A DNA stretch of 8,374 nucleotides from Clostridiales bacterium (GTDB taxonomy: Bacteria; Bacillota; Clostridia; Christensenellales; Borkfalkiaceae), in contig DOCD01000102.1 of NCBI GenBank assembly GCA_003503945.1, forward strand, positions 1-8,374, in the 5' to 3' direction. Below the pieces are notes generated by a model, which ran no database searches, was not told where the DNA came from, and worked only from the letters and a program-made list of their open reading frames with translations. Positions 1 to 4,344 of this stretch are shown one piece after another. A program made the position numbers and the translations under genes. How positions within the stretch are numbered: position 1 is the first letter of the stretch; the number at the start of each line of letters is the position of its first letter.

Positions 1-50
1 AATAATGCTGCCGCGGCTTTCTTTAAATAAAGAGAGGGGGAAAGATTTAT

Positions 51-713
51 TTACTTTTCGAGAATATCGAGGTAGTCGTCGGGGTCTGCGGTTTTGCCGT
101 TGACGCTGACTTCGAAGTGCAGGTGTTCGCCCTGCTTCATTTCCATACCGCCGGCTTCGGCAATGCTGCCGATAACGTCGCCGCGCTTAACCTTGTCGCC
201 TTCCTTCAGCCCCGATTTGGCGTTGATATACTTATAGGTCGTCGTAATTCCGTTGGCGTGGGTAATGGTCACGTAGTTTTCGTTGATAATATGGTCGGTA
301 ACCACTTTTGAAACCGTTCCGTCGAGCACCGCGCACACCTCGTCGCCCGCCTTGCCCTCGAAATCCATACCCTGATGCACGCAGTATCTGTCAAGCGTCT
401 GGTCGTATACGAATTCGTACTTAGAGGTAACCGCCGCGGTCTTTACGGGCAGCATAAAATCGGTATCCGAGCCCGTGGGCTTGTCGTCGGGCTTTTCGTC
501 CGGTTTTTCGTCGGGCTTTTCGTCCGGCTTCTTGCCGTCGTCGGGATTGTTTACGTCGCCGTTGCCGGGTTTGTTGTCGAGGATGTCGTTGTTGTTACCC
601 TTTACGGTGAAGATAACGGTGACGGTTACGGCTGCGATTACAAGCAGGCAGGCTGCAAGAATCAGATAGTAGAGTAAAAGTTTCTTTTTGCTTTTCTTGT
701 TTTCTTCTTTCAT
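51..713 (-). CDS. spoIIQ: SpoIIQ-like membrane-anchored M23 (LytM-fold) protein
   Basis: 220 aa. A basic start is followed by one membrane helix (about residues 12-36), a charged linker with four KPDE/KPDD units (62-77), and an M23/LytM domain (about 88-214). Zinc-ligand positions H113 and D117 (HQGMD) and H199 of HLH (H197/H199) are present. The second catalytic histidine of LytM enzymes, in the Y-x-H motif, is replaced by Tyr162 (YKY). B. subtilis SpoIIQ has a comparable loss there (YQS, from memory). In the family, SpoIIQ sits in the forespore membrane and binds SpoIIIAH to form the engulfment channel. The layout TL-x2-Y-x2-HxGxD and the short tail fit clostridial SpoIIQ better than a general endopeptidase. 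The ATG follows AGGAG at good spacing. It lies 47 bp after a secreted-protein gene and probably shares its sigma-F-like promoter. An ordinary M23 peptidase remains possible; the SpoIIQ identity is inference. Confidence 0.72.
   Translation of the reverse strand: MKEENKKSKKKLLLYYLILAACLLVIAAVTVTVIFTVKGNNNDILDNKPGNGDVNNPDDGKKPDEKPDEKPDEKPDDKPTGSDTDFMLPVKTAAVTSKYEFVYDQTLDRYCVHQGMDFEGKAGDEVCAVLDGTVSKVVTDHIINENYVTITHANGITTTYKYINAKSGLKEGDKVKRGDVIGSIAEAGGMEMKQGEHLHFEVSVNGKTADPDDYLDILEK
483..530 (-). repeat. Four tandem 12-bp units encoding KPDE/KPDD
   Basis: The linker of the SpoIIQ-like gene holds four in-frame 12-bp units that differ only by synonymous changes and a final Glu-to-Asp. They form a flexible charged spacer between the membrane helix and the M23 domain. 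Such repeats can gain or lose units by slippage without shifting the frame. Confidence 0.85.
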
Positions 714-760
714 AATAAACTCCTTTCGAAAATGATATTGACGGGTTTAACGGATTTTAT

Positions 761-1186
761 TCAGTACCCGCCGAAAATTATCGGAGAGGCAGCCTTTACG
801 CCGTCGTCTTTTATTGAAACGTGTAAATTGATTTCCTCGCCGTAGAGAATAACGGAGTAAGGCAGGTCGGCTTTGCAATAGTAGTTTACGCTGTCGGAAA
901 GCTCCTCCACGAACACGATTTCGCCGTTTACGCTTTTAAGGTAATTGTCGAGGTCGAATTCGTGATAAAACGCGCACTCGCCGCATACGTCGTTTAAAGT
1001 CAGCCGTCCGAGGCTCGCCGCAGCGGAGCTGCCGAAAGTCACTTCTTTGCAGTTTTTCGAGGTGTCGCCGCAAAAAAAGGTGTAGCTTTCGCCGCCTTTA
1101 AAGCAAAGCCCGTCAGGTAACCACGCCAGCGTTGTAATAAGCGCGCCCGCCGCGACGGTTACGCATAACAGCTTCAAAAACCGCAT
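761..1186 (-). CDS. Secreted or membrane-anchored protein of unknown function, cotranscribed with spoIIQ-like gene
   Basis: 141 aa. I do not recognise the family. The N-terminus (MRFLKLLCVTVAAGALITTLAW) is a signal peptide or membrane anchor, so the rest is probably outside the cytoplasm, or in the intermembrane space if made in the forespore. The body has several cysteines (C39, C46, C69 and C72 region; VCGEC motif) and ends in a tidy motif, ASPIIFGGY. The frame stays open upstream to 1480, but that extension would read backwards through the IS element. The ATG at 1186 has a strong GGAGG site (1191-1195) and a sigma-F-like promoter 22 bp further up, so this start is well supported. The stop is 47 bp before the spoIIQ-like gene. 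Context suggests an early forespore role. B. subtilis has ywmB near spoIIQ, but I see no sequence likeness that would justify that name. Confidence 0.8.
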   Translation of the reverse strand: MRFLKLLCVTVAAGALITTLAWLPDGLCFKGGESYTFFCGDTSKNCKEVTFGSSAAASLGRLTLNDVCGECAFYHEFDLDNYLKSVNGEIVFVEELSDSVNYYCKADLPYSVILYGEEINLHVSIKDDGVKAASPIIFGGY

Positions 1187-1207
1187 TTTATCCTCCTTAC
1201 GTAAAGC

Positions 1208-1236
1208 GTTATTGCCCGCGTTGAAAAAATATATAC
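1208..1236 (-). promoter_or_regulatory. Candidate sigma-F (forespore) promoter
   Basis: Reading the minus strand, GTATA (1236-1232) is separated by exactly 15 nt from GGCAATAACG (starting at 1216). The B. subtilis sigma-F consensus, as I recall it, is GYWTA, about 15 nt, GGNRANAMTW. The -35 matches fully and the first eight positions of the -10 match; the last two (CG for TW) do not. The start point would fall near 1200, just before the GGAGG site of the 141-aa gene. spoIIQ is a known sigma-F target, which fits. Confidence 0.5.
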
Positions 1237-1274
1237 GCAAATAAAAAAAATTTTTTTGTTTACGTTCCGAAGCA

Positions 1275-1302
1275 ATAAAAAAAGAGCCTTCACGCAAAGT
1301 GA
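1275..1302 (-). terminator. Distal part of an intrinsic terminator split by the IS
   Basis: On the minus strand this piece carries one hairpin arm (GTGAAGGCT, plus-strand AGCCTTCAC at 1285-1293) followed by a seven-U tract (plus-strand A7 at 1277-1283). Its partner arm is at 2591-2599, on the other side of the insertion. Rejoined across the 8-bp repeat, the two arms form a perfect 9-bp stem with a five-base loop, a normal terminator for the corA/zinc-ribbon unit. Confidence 0.75.
1295..1302. repeat. Left copy of 8-bp direct repeat flanking the IS
   Basis: CAAAGTGA is repeated exactly at 2587-2594 and is read as the target-site duplication. It covers most of the loop and part of the 3' arm (plus-strand sense) of the split terminator. 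Eight bases is longer than the 3-5 bp usual for the IS3 family. Confidence 0.7.
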
Positions 1303-1304
1303 TA

Positions 1305-1338
1305 TGCACCCCAAAAGTTAGACACTTTTGGAGGTGCA
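1305..1338 (+). promoter_or_regulatory. Left-end hairpin that hides the orfA ribosome binding site
   Basis: The left inverted repeat TGCACCCCAAAAGT (1305-1318) pairs, across a TAGAC loop, with 1324-1338, leaving one bulged A (1332). The 3' arm contains GGAGG (1330-1334), the Shine-Dalgarno site for the orfA ATG at 1346. A transcript entering from outside would fold this hairpin and hide the site. A transcript starting inside the end would lack the 5' arm. This is a known self-restraint device in other IS elements such as IS10 and IS50. Confidence 0.6.
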
Positions 1339-1345
1339 TATTTTT

Positions 1346-1714
1346 ATGAAAAAAAGAGGAGCAAAGAATAAAATTTATAGTGCAGAATTTAAAATAGCTG
1401 TTATAATGGATATGCGCAATAATCATTTGGGATATCGAGAAACTGCGAGGAAGTATAATATTGCAGCGAATGACTCGCAAGGGAAAGATAGACTAAAAGA
1501 TTGGGAACGCATATATTTAGAAGAAGGTGCGGAAGGACTAATGACGGAACGGCGTGGCAGAAAAAGTACAGGCAGACCGAAAAAGAAATTAGACAAATCA
1601 GTTGAAGAAGATTTAATAGCGGAAAACCAACGGCTTAGAATGGAGCTTGAATATTTAAAAAAACTGAGTGCCTTAGTTCTTGCGGAAGAGCAAGAGAAAA
1701 ACAAAAAGCAATAA
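1346..1714 (+). CDS. IS3-family OrfA (helix-turn-helix, leucine zipper)
   Basis: 122 aa from the ATG at 1346, which has GGAGG 11 nt upstream; a TTG at 1328 is in frame but has no site of its own. The N-terminal half is a helix-turn-helix (GYRETARKYNI, then WERIYLEEG) of the IS150 type, which binds the terminal repeats. Residues about 85-110 form a coiled coil (ENQRLRMELEYLKKL) used for OrfA/OrfAB multimers. The stop at 1712-1714 follows an A-rich stretch (1697-1708, AAAAAC then AAAAAG) where a -1 slip would join OrfA to OrfB. Alone, OrfA usually acts as a regulator of transposition. Confidence 0.9.
   Translation: MKKRGAKNKIYSAEFKIAVIMDMRNNHLGYRETARKYNIAANDSQGKDRLKDWERIYLEEGAEGLMTERRGRKSTGRPKKKLDKSVEEDLIAENQRLRMELEYLKKLSALVLAEEQEKNKKQ
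1697..1708 (+). promoter_or_regulatory. Likely -1 programmed frameshift site
   Basis: In the orfA frame the codons read AAA AAC AAA AAG just before the stop. The orfB frame (-1) is open from 1651, so the two overlap by 64 nt across this run. The heptamer C AAA AAG (1702-1708) is close to the A AAA AAG slippery sequence common in IS3 elements but has C in the first place, so slippage may be weaker. I did not identify a stimulatory structure. Confidence 0.5.
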
Positions 1715-1752
1715 TTGTTTCGGAGCTAAGGCAGAAATATCCGCTTAAAGAA

Positions 1753-2550
1753 TTGCTGAAATTATCTGAGTTGCCACGCAGTACTTATTACTACTACTGC
1801 AAACATATCAACCAAGATAAATATAAGTTAGAAAAGCAAGAAATAGTTAGCTTATTTGAAGCAAACAAACAACGCTATGGGTACAGACGGATTACATCGT
1901 TACTACGGCAAAAAGGTATAGTTATAAACCATAAAACGGTGTTAAAACTAATGAAAAGCCTTAATTTAAGGGGTAAACAACGCAAGAATAATAAGTATCA
2001 TTCTTATAAAGGTGAAGTTGGAAAAGTTGCAGAGAATCTGTTAAACAGAGATTTTAAAGCAAGCAAACCGTTTGAAAAGTTAACAACCGACGTAACGCAA
2101 TTTAACGTTTGTAATGATAAGGTCTATCTTTCCCCTGTTATGGACTTATATAACAGAGAGATAATATCTTATTCTATATCATTAAATCCTAGCCTTGAAC
2201 AGATACGGGAAATGCTACAAGGTTTAACGGAAAGATTGCCGAACGATGCAACGCCTATCTTCCATTCGGACCAAGGCTGGCAATACCAACACGCTGAATA
2301 CCAAAGATATTTACAGAAACATAACATTATCCAAAGTATGTCAAGAAAAGGCAACTGTATGGATAACGGAGCAATGGAAAACTTCTTCGGAAGATTGAAA
2401 GTTGAGATGTTTTACGGAGAAAAGTTCAGCTCGGTTGAAGATTTTATAGACCAACTTCATTCCTATATTTATTACTACAACAATGAGAGAATTTCTCTCA
2501 AATTAAAAGGAATGAGCCCCGTACAAAACAGAACTCATTCACAAATCTAA
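1753..2550 (+). CDS. IS3-family OrfB (DDE transposase catalytic part)
   Basis: 265 aa from the first plausible start codon (TTG, 1753), but the frame is open from 1651 and there is no ATG or clear Shine-Dalgarno site. The protein is probably made mainly as an OrfAB fusion through the -1 frameshift. An N-terminal helical region (about 25-72, YGYRRITSLLRQKG) precedes the retroviral-integrase-type core. The DDE triad reads D113 (TTDVTQF), D173 (HSDQGWQY) and E209 (GAMENFFGRLK), with 35 residues between the last two, as expected. The C-terminus (YNNERISLKLKGMSPVQ) is standard for the family, so the enzyme appears complete. It would cut and join the IS ends. Confidence 0.92.
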   Translation: MLKLSELPRSTYYYYCKHINQDKYKLEKQEIVSLFEANKQRYGYRRITSLLRQKGIVINHKTVLKLMKSLNLRGKQRKNNKYHSYKGEVGKVAENLLNRDFKASKPFEKLTTDVTQFNVCNDKVYLSPVMDLYNREIISYSISLNPSLEQIREMLQGLTERLPNDATPIFHSDQGWQYQHAEYQRYLQKHNIIQSMSRKGNCMDNGAMENFFGRLKVEMFYGEKFSSVEDFIDQLHSYIYYYNNERISLKLKGMSPVQNRTHSQI

Positions 2551-2586
2551 TTTATTTAATTTTTGTCCAAACTTTGGGGTTCACTT

Positions 2587-2594
2587 CAAAGTGA
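2587..2594. repeat. Right copy of 8-bp direct repeat flanking the IS
   Basis: CAAAGTGA, identical to 1295-1302. Removing the IS and one copy restores a continuous terminator hairpin, which supports these exact boundaries. Confidence 0.7.
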
Positions 2595-2605
2595 AGGCTT
2601 CTTTC
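2587..2605 (-). terminator. Proximal part of the split terminator
   Basis: It lies about 10 bases after the zinc-ribbon stop codon. It holds the arm GTGAAGGCT (2591-2599, plus-strand sense), whose partner is now at 1285-1293 beyond the IS. The IS right end (TTCACTT) makes a new short hairpin with the adjacent AAGTGAA, but no U-tract follows it in the minus direction. Termination is therefore probably lost or weakened. Confidence 0.7.
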
Positions 2606-2613
2606 ATTATAAT

Positions 2614-2811
2614 TTATCGGCAGCCGCCGCAGGTTTTGCAATTGCCGCTGCATTTTTTGCTCTGTTTGCCCGTAGCGGAAAACATTTGCCCGCAGTAGCA
2701 CCGTTCGGCTATCTTGCCGCAGTCGGGGCAGAAAACGGGGTCGTCGTATTTTTTCACTAATTCCTCGAAGCTTTTTTTGCAGCTTTTGCACTCGTATTGA
2801 AGTAATGGCAT
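2614..2811 (-). CDS. Small FmdB-like zinc-ribbon protein
   Basis: 65 aa from the ATG at 2811. It begins MPLLQYECKSC, matching the MPxYxYxC start of FmdB-type regulatory zinc ribbons. Cysteine pairs C8/C11 and C28/C31 would bind one zinc. A second Cys cluster follows (C38, C40, C54, C58, C61, C64), ending CKTCGGCR, which is unusually Cys-rich and might bind another metal. An alternative GTG start at 2826 adds five residues (MNLYF) and overlaps the corA stop as GTGA, so translation is probably coupled to corA either way. The GGGAG at 2826-2830 is rather far from the ATG. Function within the family is poorly known; coupling to corA hints at metal homeostasis, but this is inference. Confidence 0.8.
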   Translation of the reverse strand: MPLLQYECKSCKKSFEELVKKYDDPVFCPDCGKIAERCYCGQMFSATGKQSKKCSGNCKTCGGCR

Positions 2812-2822
2812 AAAGTATAAAT

Positions 2823-3824
2823 TCACTCCCGCGGTTGTTTTTTGTCTTTCTTTTTCTTCTTCTGCCGCAAAGGCTTTTTAAAGGGGTTGCCCTTTAAAAG
2901 GAAAATTCCTATAACCACCGTCAGCACCACTGTCGCACCCATAACCAGCCAGAACCACCCCGTCTGGTAAAAGGCGTATCCGTCCTGCCCGGGCACGGGC
3001 ATATTCATTCCCCAGAAGCCCGCTATCATAGTGGGTATCGCAAGAAGAATGGTGATTATCGTCAGCTTTTTCATCGTGTCGTTGGCGTTGTTTGAAATGA
3101 CCGAGCCGTACGCGTCCATCGTTACGCTTAAAATATTTTTGTAAATGTTACAGGTTTCAATCGCCTGCTTGCCCTCGATAATTACGTCCTCGTACAAATC
3201 CATATATTCTTCGCGCGCGGCTACGCCCTGAATTTTAAACAGCTTTTCGTGCACGCGCTCGTTCGAGTTCAGCGAAGTGGAAAAGTATACGAGCGAATTC
3301 TGCAAATCCAGAAGCTGAATGATTTCCGTGTTACGCATGGTTTTTTCCATTTCGGACTGAATACGGCGGGTTTTACGGTCGATTTGTTTCAGGCAGTACA
3401 AAAACCTTTTCGCGTTGTTCAAAAGGAATGTAAGCGTAAAGTGCAGGGGCATATCGGTGCGCACCCGCTCTCTTCCCGTAATGAAGTCTTTCAAAACCGT
3501 GTTGCCTTTGAGGCATACGGTGACGATGCACTTTTCGTTGTAAATAACCGCAAGGGGCAGGGTGGAGTACCCGTCCGAGCCGTCGTTGTCCTCGATAAGC
3601 GGGCAGTCGACGATGAACATATTGTTCCCGTCGTCGAATTCGGTACGTGCGCGTTCTTCCTCGTCGAGGGCGGCTTTAATCATATCTTCGGGTATGCCCG
3701 TGTAGTTCGATACGTCCTCGCACTCGTCGTCGCTGGGGTTAATAAGGTCAATCCAGCATTTTTCTTTGAAAAGTTCGATTTGCTCGGGCGCGCGTCCGTC
3801 GCCGGAAATAAAGTATTTAATCAT
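2823..3824 (-). CDS. corA: CorA-family Mg2+/Co2+ transporter
   Basis: 333 aa, a normal CorA length. A soluble N-terminal alpha/beta domain is followed by the long stalk helix (about 125-250). Two C-terminal membrane helices follow (about 252-271 and 289-310). The signature GMN is at residues 272-274 (GFWGMNMP) at the end of the first helix, where it forms the pentamer's ion selectivity filter. A very basic tail (KKPLRQKKKKKDKK) faces the cytoplasm. The family mediates channel-like Mg2+ (also Co2+, Ni2+) uptake; some members act in efflux and specificity cannot be read here. The ATG is preceded by AAGGTG, which directly abuts the U-tract of a leader terminator. The stop codon overlaps the GTG of the zinc-ribbon gene. 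Expression is probably controlled by the structured leader at 3825-3993. Confidence 0.93.
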   Translation of the reverse strand: MIKYFISGDGRAPEQIELFKEKCWIDLINPSDDECEDVSNYTGIPEDMIKAALDEEERARTEFDDGNNMFIVDCPLIEDNDGSDGYSTLPLAVIYNEKCIVTVCLKGNTVLKDFITGRERVRTDMPLHFTLTFLLNNAKRFLYCLKQIDRKTRRIQSEMEKTMRNTEIIQLLDLQNSLVYFSTSLNSNERVHEKLFKIQGVAAREEYMDLYEDVIIEGKQAIETCNIYKNILSVTMDAYGSVISNNANDTMKKLTIITILLAIPTMIAGFWGMNMPVPGQDGYAFYQTGWFWLVMGATVVLTVVIGIFLLKGNPFKKPLRQKKKKKDKKQPRE

Positions 3825-3840
3825 AACTTCACCTTAAAAA

Positions 3841-3866
3841 AATAATGCACGGAAAATTCCGTGCAT
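3841..3866 (-). terminator. Leader terminator/attenuator hairpin before corA
   Basis: A perfect 10-bp inverted repeat, ATGCACGGAA (3845-3854) and TTCCGTGCAT (3857-3866), separated by two bases. On the minus strand it is followed by TATTTTTTT and then immediately by the corA site AAGGTG. Lying inside the 5' leader of a gene with its own promoter upstream, it is best read as a regulated (conditional) terminator. Confidence 0.7.
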
Positions 3867-3960
3867 ATACAAGGCAAAGCTCATTTGTACGGAAATTTTA
3901 CGGATTATTCGTTTTGTAAAAAATAATTACTACTTGGGTCCATTTAAGTATCCTTGTATA
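3866..3960 (-). promoter_or_regulatory. Long-range stem of the corA leader RNA
   Basis: TATACAAGG (3866-3874) and CCTTGTATA (3952-3960) form a perfect 9-bp stem enclosing 77 nt. The enclosed region contains the leader ORF. It also contains GTACGGAAA (plus-strand 3887-3895), whose RNA form could pair at 7 of 8 positions with the 5' arm of the terminator hairpin and so act as an antiterminator. A smaller stem (TACTT/AAGTA) lies over the leader ORF start. I do not recognise a known riboswitch consensus here. Confidence 0.55.
3905..3943 (-). CDS. Putative 12-aa leader peptide upstream of corA
   Basis: ATG at 3943 to TAA at 3905, encoding MDPSSNYFLQNE. It has a Shine-Dalgarno site, AAGGA (3951-3955), spaced 7 nt from the ATG, which is better than many real genes here. 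That site lies within one arm of the long 9-bp stem, so ribosome loading and leader folding are linked. The peptide opens with Asp-Pro; acidic/proline-rich starts are the key feature of enterobacterial Mg2+ leader peptides such as MgtL, where low Mg2+ weakens the ribosome. An overlapping second ORF (MFPKIRIQGYLNGPK, ending at the TAG just after the ATG of this one) has only a weak site. Real expression is inference. Confidence 0.45.
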   Translation of the reverse strand: MDPSSNYFLQNE

Positions 3961-3966
3961 CGAATC

Positions 3967-3993
3967 TTCGGAAACATTTTTGCCGTTTCCGAA
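3967..3993 (-). promoter_or_regulatory. First hairpin of the corA leader
   Basis: TTCGGAAAC (3967-3975) and GTTTCCGAA (3985-3993) pair perfectly over 9 bp with a 9-base loop. On the minus strand it starts at the predicted transcription start, so it would be the 5' end hairpin of the leader. No U-tract follows in either direction strong enough to call it a terminator. Confidence 0.5.
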
Positions 3994-3997
3994 ATTT

Positions 3998-4026
3998 ATT
4001 ATATACCATTATATTTATTTTGGCAA
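3998..4026 (-). promoter_or_regulatory. Vegetative (sigma-A-type) promoter of corA
   Basis: Minus strand TTGCCA (4026-4021), a 17-nt spacer, then TATAAT (4003-3998). The -10 is perfect and the -35 is one or two bases from TTGACA. Transcription would start near 3990, giving a leader of about 165 nt before the corA ATG. Confidence 0.7.
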
Positions 4027-4059
4027 GCGATTTGTTAAAGGTAAAATCTGTACGTTACA

Positions 4060-4111
4060 ATAGCCTTCCCCTGACGGGAAAGGTGTCCGCGCCGTGCAGG
4101 CGCGGACGGAT
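4060..4111. repeat. Palindromic repeat unit, copy 1 (truncated)
   Basis: It starts AGCCTTCCCC and has two successive hairpins: an imperfect CCTTCCCC/GGGAAAGG and a perfect 9-bp GTCCGCGCC/GGCGCGGAC (4085-4107) with loop GTGCA. It ends at ACGGAT, lacking the GAGG that follows in the other copies. It belongs to a class of dispersed hairpin repeats I recall from many gut Clostridia genomes; membership was not checked. Confidence 0.7.
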
Positions 4112-4245
4112 ATTGAACAAAAATATAACCTTCCTCTGACGGGGAAGGTGTCTTTGCCGTGGAGGCAAAGACGGATGAGGTGTAAAGCGTTACCTCATCA
4201 GTCACTCGCTCCCGCTCGTGACAGCTTCCCCGTGAGGGGAAGCCT
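4111..4245. repeat. Palindromic repeat unit, copy 2 (longest, multi-hairpin)
   Basis: About 70 bp (4111-4180) are nearly identical to 4345-4413. In order it has ACCTTCC/GGAAGGT, the perfect 9-bp GTCTTTGCC/GGCAAAGAC (4150-4172, loop GTGGA), GATGAGGT/ACCTCATC (4174-4181 and 4192-4199), GTCAC/GTGAC (4201-4222), and GCTTCCCC/GGGGAAGC (4224-4243, loop GTGA). The two ends are themselves roughly inverted copies (CCTTCC and GGAAGC). This is the build of a non-autonomous, MITE-like or REP-like element. No ORF of substance lies in it. Confidence 0.75.
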
Positions 4246-4269
4246 ACAATGCGGAGCTAATTAAAACGC

Positions 4270-4302
4270 GTCATTTCGAGTGCGGAGCAAGAGAGAATCC
4301 CC
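4270..4302. repeat. Possible fragment of a second dispersed repeat
   Basis: The run beginning GTCATTTCGAG, then GGAGCAAGAGAGAATCCC, resembles a short intergenic repeat widespread in gut bacteria, as I recall it. Only one copy is in this window, so it cannot be confirmed here. Confidence 0.3.
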
Positions 4303-4344
4303 TCGTGGACTGCTCGGGGTCGGTTGAAAGCGGTAGCCTTGCGC

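Larger units (their letters stand above)
1303..2586 (+). mobile_element. IS3-family (IS150-like) insertion sequence, apparently intact
   Basis: About 1.28 kb, bounded by imperfect terminal inverted repeats: 1305-1325 (starts TGCACCCC) and 2563-2583 (reverse complement starts TGAACCCC), matching at 16 of 21 positions. It carries orfA and orfB in the 0/-1 frame arrangement with a complete DDE triad. The boundary is set by the 8-bp direct repeat; with TG/CA ends it would be 1305-2583. It is clearly richer in A+T than its flanks, consistent with separate ancestry. It has inserted into the intrinsic terminator at the end of the minus-strand zinc-ribbon gene. No frameshift or internal stop is visible in orfB, so it may still be active. 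Confidence 0.9.

Noticed and set aside
1..50. Terminator or promoter at the left window edge
   Set aside because: GCCGCGGC is palindromic, but no convincing U-tract or paired -35/-10 is visible in the 50 bases available.
1187..1480. N-terminal extension of the 141-aa secreted protein to 239 aa
   Set aside because: It would read antisense through the IS left end, while the internal ATG at 1186 has a strong GGAGG site, a signal peptide right after it and a promoter directly upstream.
1302..2586. Standard 3-4 bp duplication next to TG/CA ends of the IS
   Set aside because: Bases flanking 1305 and 2583 do not match (ATA and CTT); the 8-bp CAAAGTGA repeat a few bases out does, and it rebuilds the terminator.
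3249..3845. 198-aa plus-strand open frame opposite corA
   Set aside because: Shadow of the corA coding strand; no ribosome site, no recognisable motif.
3899..3981. Second leader ORF (MFPKIRIQGYLNGPK) before corA
   Set aside because: It begins in the first hairpin with only a weak ribosome site. It is kept only as an alternative to the better-supported 12-codon ORF it overlaps.
3841..3993. Known Mg2+ (M-box), Mn2+ (yybP-ykoY), c-di-AMP (ydaO) or T-box leader
   Set aside because: The conserved cores I remember for these classes are not present; a GGACCCAA stretch recalls ydaO, but the rest of that motif is absent. A model search with Rfam would settle it.
3954..4139. 61-aa plus-strand open frame over the corA promoter and first repeat
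   Set aside because: It covers regulatory hairpins and a repeat, has no ribosome site and no protein-like features.
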